Below are positions 1 to 6,767 of a DNA stretch of 64,000 nucleotides, one piece after another; the first letter of the stretch is position 1, and each line of letters opens with the position of its first letter. Both the position numbers and the translations under genes were made by a program. The notes below the pieces were generated by a model. It did no database searches. It had not been told where the DNA came from and worked only from the letters and a program-made list of their open reading frames with translations. This DNA comes from a virus. The stretch lies in the IMG/VR virus record IMGVR_UViG_3300021475_000010, positions 1 through 64,000 of that record; one strand, given 5' to 3'.

Positions 1-40
1 GTCTGCGTTCACCGGTGCAATGGGGTCGACCCCCACCGAC

Positions 41-660
41 TACAGTCCTCCGCTCTCGACTACGGTCAACTACACTCGACCGGGGTCGACTACACTCGGC
101 CCTCCTCAACTAGGGTCGACTACACTCGACTACACCCGCCTCCCCTCGACCGTAGTACAGTTAGTTAGCCTAACGAACTGGACTACACTCGACCGAGGTC
201 GACTACACCCGACTAGGGTCATAGAGGGTCGACTACACTCGGCTACACCCAGCTACAGTCACCTACACCCACCTATCCTCGACTACACCCGTCTAGCCTC
301 GACTAGGGTAGGTTAGGGTAGGGTACAGTAGACTAGGGTAGGCTAGGCTCGACTAGGGTAGGGTACAGTAGGGTAGGGTCAAGGAGGGTAGACTAGGGTC
401 GACTACACTAGGGTAGGGTAGCGTACGGTAGAGTACGCCCGTATACACTAGGCTAGGGTCAAGTACGGTAGGGTAGGGTCGACTACACTAGGGTATAGTC
501 AGCTAGGGTAGGGTACGGTCGAGGGCAGTAGAGTACGGTCAACTACGGTAGGGTCCTCTAGAGTGTACCCGAGTACGGTCAACTACGGTAGCGTACGCTA
601 GAGGGCACCCGACTAGGGTCAACTACGGTAGCATGTAGTCGAGTAGGGTCGAGTATCGAA
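41..660. repeat. Array of degenerate 10-bp repeats, part 1
   Basis: The stretch is built from decamers resembling GACTAGGGTC or GACTACACTC, drifting to GGGTACGGTA. From 181 to 660 there are 48 consecutive units in one unbroken 10-bp register, nearly always with TA at positions 4-5 of the unit. From about 58 to 160 the same unit runs in a shifted register, with a break at about 161-180. Ten is not a multiple of three, so the array does not look coding. Its role is unknown: a protein-binding array, a genome-end structure or curved DNA are all possible. Confidence 0.85.
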
Positions 661-773
661 CGTTAGTACGATCGAACGAACGTTCTATCGAACGGTCGAA
701 AAACGGCGTCCGTTAGAACGAACGTTCTAGAGTACGGTCGAGTACGGTCGACTACACGCGGGGATAAACGAAC

Positions 774-795
774 GGCCCCGACCGAAGTCGGGGCC
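774..795 (-). terminator. Terminator hairpin with UUCG loop
   Basis: Read on the minus strand, a perfect 9-bp stem GGCCCCGAC/GTCGGGGCC closes on TTCG, the very stable cUUCGg tetraloop. It is followed by GTTCGTTTATCC. It lies 16 bases past the stop of the 811-1230 gene and should end that transcript. Confidence 0.8.
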
Positions 796-810
796 GCGCG
801 TCGGTACTCG

Positions 811-1230
811 TTACGCCGCGTCGGCTTCCGCGTCGTCGTCGTCGTCCGCGTCGTCGTCCGCGTCGTCCGCGCGGAGCGCTTCGGCCTTAGCCTTAGCGGC
901 GGCAACCGCCGCCTCTAGCTTCGCGATAGCGGCCGCCTCGCGCTCTTCGGCCTTAACCTTAGCGGTCCGGGCCTTAGCAAGCCGCTCTTCGGCGACCTTC
1001 GCGCGGTTCGCTTCCACGTTCGCGAGGTAGTTACGCGGGTCCGACTTCCACGCGTCCGACTTTTGGAAGTCCATCCGGGTCGATCCGCCGAGGGCAACTC
1101 CCTTACGGAACGACGCGAGGTCTATTCCCTTCGGGAGGGTACCGCCGAAAACTTCGGCGATAAGGAAGTCGGCGAACGCTTCCATCGTAGGCGTAGCGTC
1201 GGCGGTCGCGTAGCGGGTTAGGTCTTTCAC
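811..1230 (-). CDS. Hypothetical protein, paralogue of the 25577-26257 product
   Basis: A 139-residue protein of unknown function. GTG start with GGGAG eight bases upstream. Residues about 15-67 form a conserved block beginning TMEAFADFLI and including FRKGVALGGS and RMDFQ, ending in DPRN. The same block, with few changes, occurs in the protein at 25577-26257. The rest is an Ala/Lys/Glu-rich probable coiled coil (about 70-120) and a very acidic Asp/Ala tail. The gene is isolated among 10-bp repeats, with its own promoter-like TATACT at 1297-1302 and a terminator at 774-795, so it is probably transcribed alone. The shared block suggests a dedicated domain, for example DNA- or protein-binding, but I do not recognise it. 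Confidence 0.8.
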   Translation of the reverse strand: MKDLTRYATADATPTMEAFADFLIAEVFGGTLPKGIDLASFRKGVALGGSTRMDFQKSDAWKSDPRNYLANVEANRAKVAEERLAKARTAKVKAEEREAAAIAKLEAAVAAAKAKAEALRADDADDDADDDDDAEADAA

Positions 1231-1296
1231 GGTAAAACTCCCTACCGGGAGTCCGGCGCGCGGACCGTACCGCGCCGTCCCGAACTCCCTTACGTA

Positions 1297-1326
1297 AGTA
1301 TAACGCGTTAGGACGCTAGTACGTTC
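1297..1326 (-). promoter_or_regulatory. Putative promoter of the 811-1230 gene
   Basis: The minus strand reads GCGTTATACTTACG, with a -10 element TATACT at 1302-1297, about 70 bases upstream of the GTG start. The TATACTTA form matches -10 regions used elsewhere in this genome. A -35 element is not clear. Confidence 0.45.
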
Positions 1327-1333
1327 CCCGTTT

Positions 1334-1356
1334 CGTCCGATAGGACGTTTTTTTTT
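1334..1356 (+). terminator. Short hairpin followed by nine T
   Basis: CGTCC-GATA-GGACG followed by nine T has the form of an intrinsic terminator for + strand transcription. No + strand gene lies upstream in the window, so it would stop transcripts coming out of the repeat array or from before base 1. The core GTCCGATAGGAC recurs at about 1920-1931 without the T run, so it could instead be an operator. Confidence 0.45.
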
Positions 1357-1380
1357 AAGTTAGGTCCCTCAACTACCCTC

Positions 1381-1510
1381 GCCTAGGGTCGGAGGGTCAA
1401 GCCTACGGTCGACTACAGTCGACGGGGGTCGACTACACCCGAGTACGGTCGACTGTAGTCGAGTACGGTTGGGGGTAGTCGACTACACTCGACGGCGCTC
1501 GACTGATTTC
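1381..1510. repeat. 10-bp repeat array, part 2
   Basis: Thirteen decamers of the GACTACAGTC type, such as GACTACACTC and GAGTACGGTC, run without indels. Their register is the same modulo 10 as the 181-660 array. The flanking 1511-1550 stretch shows no gene. Confidence 0.75.
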
Positions 1511-1550
1511 CTACTAGACCGGCGGTTTGCTAGATAGATAGCTCGCGGCG

Positions 1551-1734
1551 ATGTAGTCGACCCTAGTCGAGTAGTCGACCGCAATCGACGACGGTTGAGG
1601 GTAGTCGACTACAGTCGAGACCGGTCGAGCCTAATCGAGAGCAGTCGAGTTTAGTCGAGGCAAATCGAGGTCGGTCGAGTTTAATCAAGCGCTATTGAGT
1701 CTCGTCGAGGCAGGTCGAGTTGTACCTCCGGGGT
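1551..1734. repeat. 10-bp repeat array, part 3 (TCGAG type)
   Basis: About 17 decamers with consensus RRTCGAG plus three variable bases, for example AGTCGAGTTT, AATCGAGAGC and GGTCGAGCCT. Spacing is almost exactly 10 bp. A few more units occur at 1811-1845, followed by a perfect 7-bp hairpin CGACGAT-TGT-ATCGTCG at 1839-1855. The rest of 1735-1890 holds nothing I can recognise. Confidence 0.75.
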
Positions 1735-1894
1735 TCACGTAGCCGGAGCACGTCTAGGCACATCCGCGCCACATCTAGCTGGGCCAGGTTCGAGTTTAGG
1801 CCCTGAGAGGCATGTAGTCGAGCCTAGTCGAGGTAGATCGACGATTGTATCGTCGCGTTATTGAATCGTTACCCTCTGAAGGTCAGAAAACGGG

Positions 1895-1925
1895 AATTTT
1901 TTCGGCCGTTCGGACGTTAGTCCGA
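1895..1925 (+). promoter_or_regulatory. Possible promoter of the left + strand operon
   Basis: TTTCGGCCGTTCG followed by GACGTTAGTCC closely resembles the clear promoter at 38852-38881, but the -10 part is degenerate (TTAGTCC in place of GTAGACT). It sits about 45 bases before the first gene of the operon. Confidence 0.4.
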
Positions 1926-1967
1926 TAGGACGCCGGAACGGCGACCGATCGCGACTAGGGAGCAAGG

Positions 1968-2297
1968 ATGGCTAGGGCCGGAGGCGATAAGCGAGGTAGC
2001 AACGGCGACCGTAAGAAGCGGCGCGAGTGGTTGGTATCTCCCGAAGCAGGGTTCGGCGGCAACGGTAGCGAGGTCAAGTGCTTCTGGGAGTGTGGACGTG
2101 AACTCAACGTCTGGATCGTGGAAGCTGACCGGATCGTGCCGGGCGGTAGCTACCGACGCGACAACATCGTGCCTGCTTGCCGTCCTTGTAATCTCGCGCG
2201 ATCGGACGATGCCTTCCTAACTGTGCAAGAGATAGCCGAGCGGGTAGCTCGAACTGCAGCCAAGCGGGGCAGCCTAGTGCCTGCCCTTGCAGGGTGA
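1968..2297 (+). CDS. HNH endonuclease-like protein
   Basis: A 109-residue protein with the layout of a small HNH nuclease: a CxxC-like pair (CFWEC), then ADRIVPGGS, then RRDNIVPACRPCN. The DN and CxxCN elements match the second half of the HNH fold. The usual first His (D-H-I) is replaced by Arg (DRI), a variation known in some phage HNH proteins, though activity is uncertain. ATG start with GGGAGCAAGG immediately upstream. It opens the left early operon. HNH proteins often sit beside cos or terminase genes or act as homing-type nucleases, and nothing here decides between these. Confidence 0.8.
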   Translation: MARAGGDKRGSNGDRKKRREWLVSPEAGFGGNGSEVKCFWECGRELNVWIVEADRIVPGGSYRRDNIVPACRPCNLARSDDAFLTVQEIAERVARTAAKRGSLVPALAG

Positions 2298-2308
2298 GGA
2301 GGAAACTG

Positions 2309-2713
2309 ATGACGCGGAAAGAAGAGCTTGCGAAAGCTCTTGCAGAGCTGGCTGAGGCGGAAGCCGCGCTAGCTGCAGCCCAAGCCGGGGTTGGGGTAGC
2401 GAAAGCTGCAGCGCCGGAAGCGCGCCCGGCTCGTAAGGCTGCAGCCCCGAAGCGGACGACGCGCCCGGTACACCGTAGCGAGCTGCGATCGGAATGCAGC
2501 GGGACGGGCGAACGGTTCCCGTCAGATACGCGACTACGGGTCGACATGACTCCGGTCGTGACGAAACAGTATGACCCGATGGATCGGCCGAACGAGTACA
2601 AGCATGAGGGCGTCGAATGCCTGCTCGTCTTCGACGTCAAGCAAGGGTTCATGGACAGCGACAGCTGGAAGCGCTGCAAGTGCCTCGGCTGCGTAGAGAT
2701 TAGGAGAGGGTAA
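2309..2713 (+). CDS. Hypothetical coiled-coil protein with a C-terminal Cys motif
   Basis: 134 residues with no family recognised. The start at 2309 is chosen for its GGAGGAAACTG site; it follows the HNH gene directly. Residues 1-40 are Ala/Glu/Leu heptad-like coiled coil. An Ala/Pro/Lys/Arg linker follows, then a folded-looking half ending in CKCLGC, possibly a metal site. Confidence 0.7.
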   Translation: MTRKEELAKALAELAEAEAALAAAQAGVGVAKAAAPEARPARKAAAPKRTTRPVHRSELRSECSGTGERFPSDTRLRVDMTPVVTKQYDPMDRPNEYKHEGVECLLVFDVKQGFMDSDSWKRCKCLGCVEIRRG

Positions 2714-2717
2714 CAAC

Positions 2718-2963
2718 ATGGAGATCAAGCGAGTATTCATCGTCGCGTTCGACGACGCGGAGCGTACTGCTATCGCGAACACCATCCCGTTCCTGCGCAA
2801 GAAGAATCTGCCGGTGGCTGCAGATGAGCTGCAAGGAATCCTGGACAGGTACGACGATGGCGAGGCGCTCACCGCGAGCGACATCAACCGCGTGCAGATA
2901 TGGGTCAAGCACCGGCTGGGCAAGAGCAACTGGACAGAAGAGATGAGGAGGGCATCACTGTGA
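2718..2963 (+). CDS. Hypothetical protein
   Basis: 81 residues, mixed charge, probably soluble and helical. GGAGAGGG precedes the ATG. The stop overlaps the GTG of the next gene (GTGA), which points to translational coupling. Family not recognised. Confidence 0.75.
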   Translation: MEIKRVFIVAFDDAERTAIANTIPFLRKKNLPVAADELQGILDRYDDGEALTASDINRVQIWVKHRLGKSNWTEEMRRASL

Positions 2964-3166
2964 GGCAAGGCGTCATAACTCAGATCATCGCGGCTCTGCG
3001 GTCGGAAGACCCGGATGTCCGTGCATATGCCGCGCACTACCTCGATGAGGTCGCGCGAACCCGCGCTGGGCACTGGCACCCTGATGCCGTCGAGTGCAGC
3101 GAGCGTTGCCCGATGGGTGACGAGCGTACGCGGGAATCATTCAACAAGATACTACTGGAGGCATGA
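2960..3166 (+). CDS. Hypothetical protein
   Basis: 68 residues starting VRQGVITQII. GTG at 2960 is chosen because GAGGAGG lies at the right distance and it overlaps the preceding stop. An in-frame ATG at 2900 lies inside the previous gene and lacks such a site. It looks helical, with two Cys near CSERC. Function unknown. Confidence 0.7.
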   Translation: MRQGVITQIIAALRSEDPDVRAYAAHYLDEVARTRAGHWHPDAVECSERCPMGDERTRESFNKILLEA

Positions 3167-3167
3167 A

Positions 3168-3398
3168 GTGACCGTCCAAGCAATCCCGAGTCGCAAGCGC
3201 GAGGTAACCCGCGCGGCCATTGCGCTCACCATCGAGATTCTGATCGTTGCGGCGATCGGCCTGCTGGTTAGCCACATGTTCACCATCGACCACTTCGATC
3301 GTGTCTACGGCTTCAGCTTCGGCACCAACAGCCACTACTGCTACCTGGACCTGGACCAGTGGCACGCGCTCGTGTGGGGATGTGAGAGTGCGCGATGA
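3168..3398 (+). CDS. Small membrane protein
   Basis: 76 residues. GTG start with GGAGG six bases upstream. A basic N-terminus (SRKREVTR) is followed by one membrane segment at about residues 15-37, then an outside-type segment rich in aromatic residues and Cys (YCYLD, WGCES). Predicted inner-membrane protein of unknown role. Confidence 0.7.
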   Translation: MTVQAIPSRKREVTRAAIALTIEILIVAAIGLLVSHMFTIDHFDRVYGFSFGTNSHYCYLDLDQWHALVWGCESAR

Positions 3399-3559
3399 GC
3401 ATCAACGACAAGACATGGGAGATGACAGTCCGCGTCCGTGTGACGACCATGAGCGGCTGGGAGCCAGAAGGCTCTGATGTCGAGGGGTGGCTTGAGGATG
3501 GCAGCACCCTTGAGTTCGTAGCGCTCGATCGAGTGCAGGAAGTCAAGCAGGTCGGCTAG
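3395..3559 (+). CDS. Hypothetical small protein
   Basis: 54 residues beginning MSINDKTWEM. The ATG overlaps the previous stop (ATGA). The composition is protein-like, with alternating beta-type residues (TVRVRVTTM) and an acidic middle. Function unknown. Confidence 0.65.
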   Translation: MSINDKTWEMTVRVRVTTMSGWEPEGSDVEGWLEDGSTLEFVALDRVQEVKQVG

Positions 3560-3568
3560 TCCAGCTGG

Positions 3569-3602
3569 GGTCGGGGTGGCGCTCGGATGCACCGTCCCGC
3601 TC
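3569..3602 (+). repeat. Dispersed GC-rich intergenic element, copy A
   Basis: GGTCGGGGTGG, a variable part, then GATGCACC. Related copies lie at 5344-5377 (+) and 8035-8060 (-), all outside genes. It may be a structured RNA or terminator element; its role is unknown. Confidence 0.5.
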
Positions 3603-3642
3603 CCGGCTAGTCTCGCCGAAGGCGCGAGATGCAACAGGAGGA

Positions 3643-3828
3643 ATGATGGAAGCCCTGTACGGATTTCTGATAACCGTCGCGAGCGTGGCGATGTACTGGC
3701 TGCCCACAATTGTGGCTGCAAGGAGGAAGGTGCCTCACGTCGGCAGCGTTGCGGTCATCGACGGCTTGCTGGGCTGGACTGTGATCGGATGGGTCATCGC
3801 GATGGCCATGGCGTGCCGCAATCGCTAG
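3643..3828 (+). CDS. imm: Superinfection immunity protein (Imm family)
   Basis: 61 residues with two membrane segments. The sequence YWLPTIVAARR, a short loop, then GLLGWTVIGWVIAMAMA matches the superinfection-immunity (T4 Imm-like, PF14373) pattern: LPT near the first segment and GWTxIGWxxA in the second. Members sit in the host membrane and block DNA entry by later phages. AGGAGG lies just before tandem ATGs at 3643 and 3646; the second has the more usual spacing. It stands alone between two intergenic gaps inside the early operon, which fits early expression. Confidence 0.85.
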   Translation: MMEALYGFLITVASVAMYWLPTIVAARRKVPHVGSVAVIDGLLGWTVIGWVIAMAMACRNR

Positions 3829-3927
3829 CGGCTAGCGTAGCTGGTCCCGCGCTCGGCTAGCTTTCGGACGCGGCACCGGCTAGGCTTACCGACTAGGCAG
3901 GTAGGCAGGAACAAGGAGGAATGCAAC

Positions 3928-4260
3928 ATGGCTCTTGGAAGCGCGAGCATCTTCGACGACATCCAGGCTGGCTATTGGGATGACGGGCTCGACGCCATCA
4001 TCGAGATAGCGGTCGCACGGCGCACCTTCCTGCGTGATGCGAAGGGTGCAGAGAACAAGATCGACTTCGTGCCAGGTACTGCGGTCAGGGTGATCAACAT
4101 CAAGCCGAAGTACCTGTCCGGTATCACCGGCGTCGTCAGCACGAGGATTGCAGACCGTCGCGGCGACCTGATGGTGGAGGTCGACCCCAGGTTCTACCGT
4201 CGGCTCGGACGCTACAGCACTACGCTGAGCATTCCGGCGTCAAGTCTGGAGAAGGTGTGA
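3928..4260 (+). CDS. Hypothetical protein, possible SH3/KOW-like fold
   Basis: 110 residues with AAGGAGG before the ATG. The middle (GTAVRVINIKPKYLSGITGV) reads like a KOW or SH3-type barrel that could bind nucleic acid, but this is weak. The N-terminal third is helical. It is followed by a chain of genes that overlap by four bases. Confidence 0.7.
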   Translation: MALGSASIFDDIQAGYWDDGLDAIIEIAVARRTFLRDAKGAENKIDFVPGTAVRVINIKPKYLSGITGVVSTRIADRRGDLMVEVDPRFYRRLGRYSTTLSIPASSLEKV

Positions 4261-4430
4261 TGGAGCAAGACCCGCCGCAGCCGACCAAGGAAGAAATGCA
4301 GAAGGCTGGCTGCCTATACATCATGTCAACCATCGATGTGTACTCAGAAGCTCACGCTGAACACATGCGCATCAACGGGGACTGCCCGTGGTGCGGCGCG
4401 TACGACAAGAGCAAGTGGCTCAAGTCATGA
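4260..4430 (+). CDS. Hypothetical small CxxC protein
   Basis: 56 residues starting MEQDPPQPTK, with CPWC near the end. The ATG overlaps the previous TGA. Too small to classify; it may bind one metal ion or be redox-active. Confidence 0.65.
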   Translation: MEQDPPQPTKEEMQKAGCLYIMSTIDVYSEAHAEHMRINGDCPWCGAYDKSKWLKS

Positions 4431-4549
4431 GCGCACGAACCGATGCAGCGCTTCGCGTGTACGGCGAGGCGCTGCTCACCGGCAATACTGAGGATGTCCT
4501 CGCGGCAGACGCCGAGGTGGACGCGGCAATCAAGGAGGAACTATCATGA
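4427..4549 (+). CDS. Hypothetical 40-residue protein
   Basis: Begins MSARTDAALR. It is coupled by ATGA overlaps on both sides, and its last codons carry the AAGGAGG site of the next gene. It is acidic and helical. It could be mainly a translational spacer, but the composition is protein-like. Confidence 0.55.
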   Translation: MSARTDAALRVYGEALLTGNTEDVLAADAEVDAAIKEELS

Positions 4550-4905
4550 GTGGTCAAATCCCGCCGTATGGCGAGAACTTCAGACACGGGCGGGTTGGTA
4601 CGTGGAACCCGATCTTCTCTGACACGATCTACCAGCTCAAGGCGAACAACGAGTGGTTCATCCGCTCGGACAAGAAGTCGAAGAAGTGGTACGTGTTCGT
4701 CGGGTGGAACCGCGACATGGCCACAAGAATGGGCAAGGTTCAGCCCAGCCTGACCAAGGCGATGCAGCTGCTGCTCGACGGCATCGCGGGCGAGTTCTAC
4801 GACATCACCGGGGCCGCACACGCTCCCGACTGCGGGCTGCAGGGTAGCGGCCTGAACAAGCGCTGCACGTGCGGCATTGATGAGAAGGCGGCAAGCAATG
4901 TGTGA
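4546..4905 (+). CDS. Hypothetical protein with C-terminal metal-binding motif
   Basis: 119 residues. The N-terminal part is rich in Trp and Tyr (KKSKKWYVFVGW), a mixed beta-rich domain. The C-terminus has HAPDC and CTCG, a possible zinc site. The ribosome site is AAGGAGG. Function unknown. Confidence 0.75.
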   Translation: MSGQIPPYGENFRHGRVGTWNPIFSDTIYQLKANNEWFIRSDKKSKKWYVFVGWNRDMATRMGKVQPSLTKAMQLLLDGIAGEFYDITGAAHAPDCGLQGSGLNKRCTCGIDEKAASNV

Positions 4906-5116
4906 ACACGAGGGCAAGCCATGCCCAGGACGATCCTGCAGGTGCGTATGTGACAACTGCGTGCTCGGCGACGGCGACGAAGAGACATTCGAGGTGCACG
5001 AAAAGACCTACAGCTGGGGCACGGTCGTCAGCGTGTACCGTGGAGGAAGGAGGACTATGTTCGTCGACGTGTACAACACCGGCAAGTACGCCGTGTACGC
5101 GGAGTCATCATGGTGA
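4898..5116 (+). CDS. Hypothetical Cys-rich protein
   Basis: 72 residues. The first 28 contain six Cys and a His (MCEHEGKPC, then CRCVCDNC), typical of a small zinc-binding knuckle; a beta-rich second half follows. ATG at 4898 is preferred over an upstream ATG for its AAGGCGG site. It overlaps the previous gene by eight bases. Confidence 0.7.
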   Translation: MCEHEGKPCPGRSCRCVCDNCVLGDGDEETFEVHEKTYSWGTVVSVYRGGRRTMFVDVYNTGKYAVYAESSW

Positions 5117-5325
5117 GGGAATGCCAGATATGCGGACTCAGCATGCGCATGTGCCGTGAGCATAAGAAGGTCATGGCGTACAGACAATGCATGGTGATCA
5201 TCTTCATCATGGATGCTGTGTTCGGTTCTGGCATAGCGCTAGCTGTAGCGGCCCGTAGCTATGCAGCGCTGGGTATCTTCGTTGTGGCGGCAGTTACATC
5301 CGTCGTGCTGACGGTGAAGAGCTGA
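5110..5325 (+). CDS. Small membrane protein with zinc-knuckle N-terminus
   Basis: 71 residues. The N-terminus has CQICG and CREH, like a small zinc site. Two membrane segments follow (about 27-46 and 51-69). It overlaps the upstream gene and is the last gene before an intergenic promoter. Function unknown. Confidence 0.7.
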   Translation: MVRECQICGLSMRMCREHKKVMAYRQCMVIIFIMDAVFGSGIALAVAARSYAALGIFVVAAVTSVVLTVKS

Positions 5326-5343
5326 CTCCGCGCGGGCAGGGTC

Positions 5344-5377
5344 GGTCGGGGTGGTGCCCAGGTGCATCCTCCCGGTC
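5344..5377 (+). repeat. Dispersed GC-rich intergenic element, copy B
   Basis: GGTCGGGGTGGTGCCCAGG followed by TGCATCC. Together with a downstream CCCCGAC it can form a long stem that may end the upstream transcript. Confidence 0.5.
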
Positions 5378-5397
5378 GGCCCCGACTGCACGGTGCG

Positions 5398-5427
5398 GTC
5401 GACGTACGTCCGAACGTACGGTATAAT
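5398..5427 (+). promoter_or_regulatory. Promoter of the 5477-7722 gene group
   Basis: The -10 is a perfect TATAAT (5422-5427), preceded by CGTACGG. A -35-like GTCGAC sits 18 bases upstream. The GTACGGTA core is shared with the promoters at 19056, 22924, 28381 and 38876. Confidence 0.8.
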
Positions 5428-5476
5428 TACCGTAGGGCCGAACGAATCAAATCCGACAAGTACGGAAGGCAACAAC

Positions 5477-5707
5477 ATGAGCACCGACTCAAACGGCAGG
5501 AGCGATCGTCACTTCTTTATGACGATCGTGCCGACCAACACTAGCGGCGAGGGAGACCCTGCTTGCAAGCTCGTGGTAATCGAGCACATTTGTGTCATCA
5601 GCGAGCCGATCAACGCGACACATGCGAACGACATGGACGTCTTGGACAGGGCGCGCGTGCAGGTAGCGCAGCGTCTCGGCGTGCCGGTCGAGAATGTGGA
5701 GTACTGA
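5477..5707 (+). CDS. Hypothetical protein
   Basis: 76 residues, starting MSTDSNGRSD, with GGAAGG seven bases before the ATG. First gene after the 5398 promoter. A beta-rich start (HFFMTIVPT) is followed by a helical end. The codons upstream of 5477 run through the promoter and are not coding. Confidence 0.75.
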   Translation: MSTDSNGRSDRHFFMTIVPTNTSGEGDPACKLVVIEHICVISEPINATHANDMDVLDRARVQVAQRLGVPVENVEY

Positions 5708-5708
5708 C

Positions 5709-6089
5709 ATGAGCCACTACGACGAACGCGACTATGAGGAAGAGGCGGCCAACGCTGCCTTGATGCAAGAGAACGACGACGACTACTGGCTCGGACCGCC
5801 ATGCCCCGACTGCGTTCACGCGCGTACGTGCGAAGCCTGCAAGGCCGAGGATGCATACTACGCGTGGATGGAAGAACGCGTTGAGCGGCTCGGCCCAGAC
5901 CTCGCGATGGTGCCGGACGAGATGCCGTGCTATGACTGCGGCAGGCACCTCCCCAAGCGCATCTGCCAGACCGACGAATGGGGCATGAGTTTCGTCATGC
6001 GTCGAGTGGTCGCGCTCGGCCCCATTGCAGAACCTCACCGTGACCCGACGCAAACCTACCGGCTCGTATGCCACCACGGAGCTATGTGA
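5709..6089 (+). CDS. Hypothetical protein with zinc-ribbon motifs
   Basis: 126 residues. CPDC with CEAC, and CYDCG with a later C and CHH, give two possible zinc sites. The N-terminus is acidic. Such small zinc proteins are common in actinophage early operons, but no function can be assigned. Coupled to the next gene by ATGA. Confidence 0.75.
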   Translation: MSHYDERDYEEEAANAALMQENDDDYWLGPPCPDCVHARTCEACKAEDAYYAWMEERVERLGPDLAMVPDEMPCYDCGRHLPKRICQTDEWGMSFVMRRVVALGPIAEPHRDPTQTYRLVCHHGAM

Positions 6090-6373
6090 TGGACATACCT
6101 CGACAGAACACCGAGCCATACCTCAAAACATACGACCTCAGCCCAGAAGACATGGAAGACGGGCCTGACGGCGAAAAGACGATGGTCACTGACAAGGCCA
6201 TCCGCAAATACATCGTCATTACCATCGATGACGAGTTCTGGGACCAGGTCGACACTGACAGACTCATCATCGAAGACAACACCTGGTACTCACCGCAGAC
6301 ATTCGGGTCGTTCGGCGGGGAATGGCACATCGACGGTCCTATCATCCAAATCACTATGGACCCGGAAGATTAG
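6089..6373 (+). CDS. Hypothetical acidic protein
   Basis: 94 residues, strongly acidic. The end is beta-rich (KYIVITIDDEFW, HIDGPIIQITM). The ATG overlaps the previous stop. Family not recognised. Confidence 0.75.
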   Translation: MDIPRQNTEPYLKTYDLSPEDMEDGPDGEKTMVTDKAIRKYIVITIDDEFWDQVDTDRLIIEDNTWYSPQTFGSFGGEWHIDGPIIQITMDPED

Positions 6374-6381
6374 GAGGCACC

Positions 6382-6597
6382 ATGAACGAGCACGAGGTCG
6401 GCGACGCTAAGGATGCAGCGTTCTTCGTGGCGAACGAGGTCGTGAACGAGTACCACGCGTTCCCGGTCGTACAGCGTGCAGACATCGGCGGGGCGAACGT
6501 CATGTTCATCCTGATCAACCAGACATGGTACAAGTTCGAGGTCAAAAAGGTCATGGACCCGGAACTCGTTATGAAGCTGGAGGCACTCACCCCATGA
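6382..6597 (+). CDS. Hypothetical protein
   Basis: 71 residues with GGAGG before the ATG. A helical N-terminal half precedes a beta hairpin-like end (VMFILINQTWYKFEV). Function unknown. Confidence 0.75.
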   Translation: MNEHEVGDAKDAAFFVANEVVNEYHAFPVVQRADIGGANVMFILINQTWYKFEVKKVMDPELVMKLEALTP

Positions 6598-6767
6598 GGT
6601 CCACTGCAGAGATCGAACAGGAGATGGAGCAAGTCAGGCAAAAGCGAGCTAAGCTGGTGACTGATCAGCCGCCCGGATGGATGGCTGACTACGCCCCGCT
6701 GCAAGTAAAGGTCAGCGAACTAGCTGCCGAATGGATGGCAGCAAGGCAGGAGGAAGAAGGCAAATGA
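6594..6767 (+). CDS. Hypothetical coiled-coil protein
   Basis: 57 residues, starting MRSTAEIEQE. Glu/Gln/Lys-rich, probably one or two helices. Overlapping ATGA junctions on both sides. Confidence 0.7.
   Translation: MRSTAEIEQEMEQVRQKRAKLVTDQPPGWMADYAPLQVKVSELAAEWMAARQEEEGK

Noticed and set aside
20-316. 98-codon + strand open frame at the left end
   Set aside because: It arises from the 10-bp repeats, which have few stops in this frame; composition is Thr/Leu/Pro/Ser-rich without a ribosome site.
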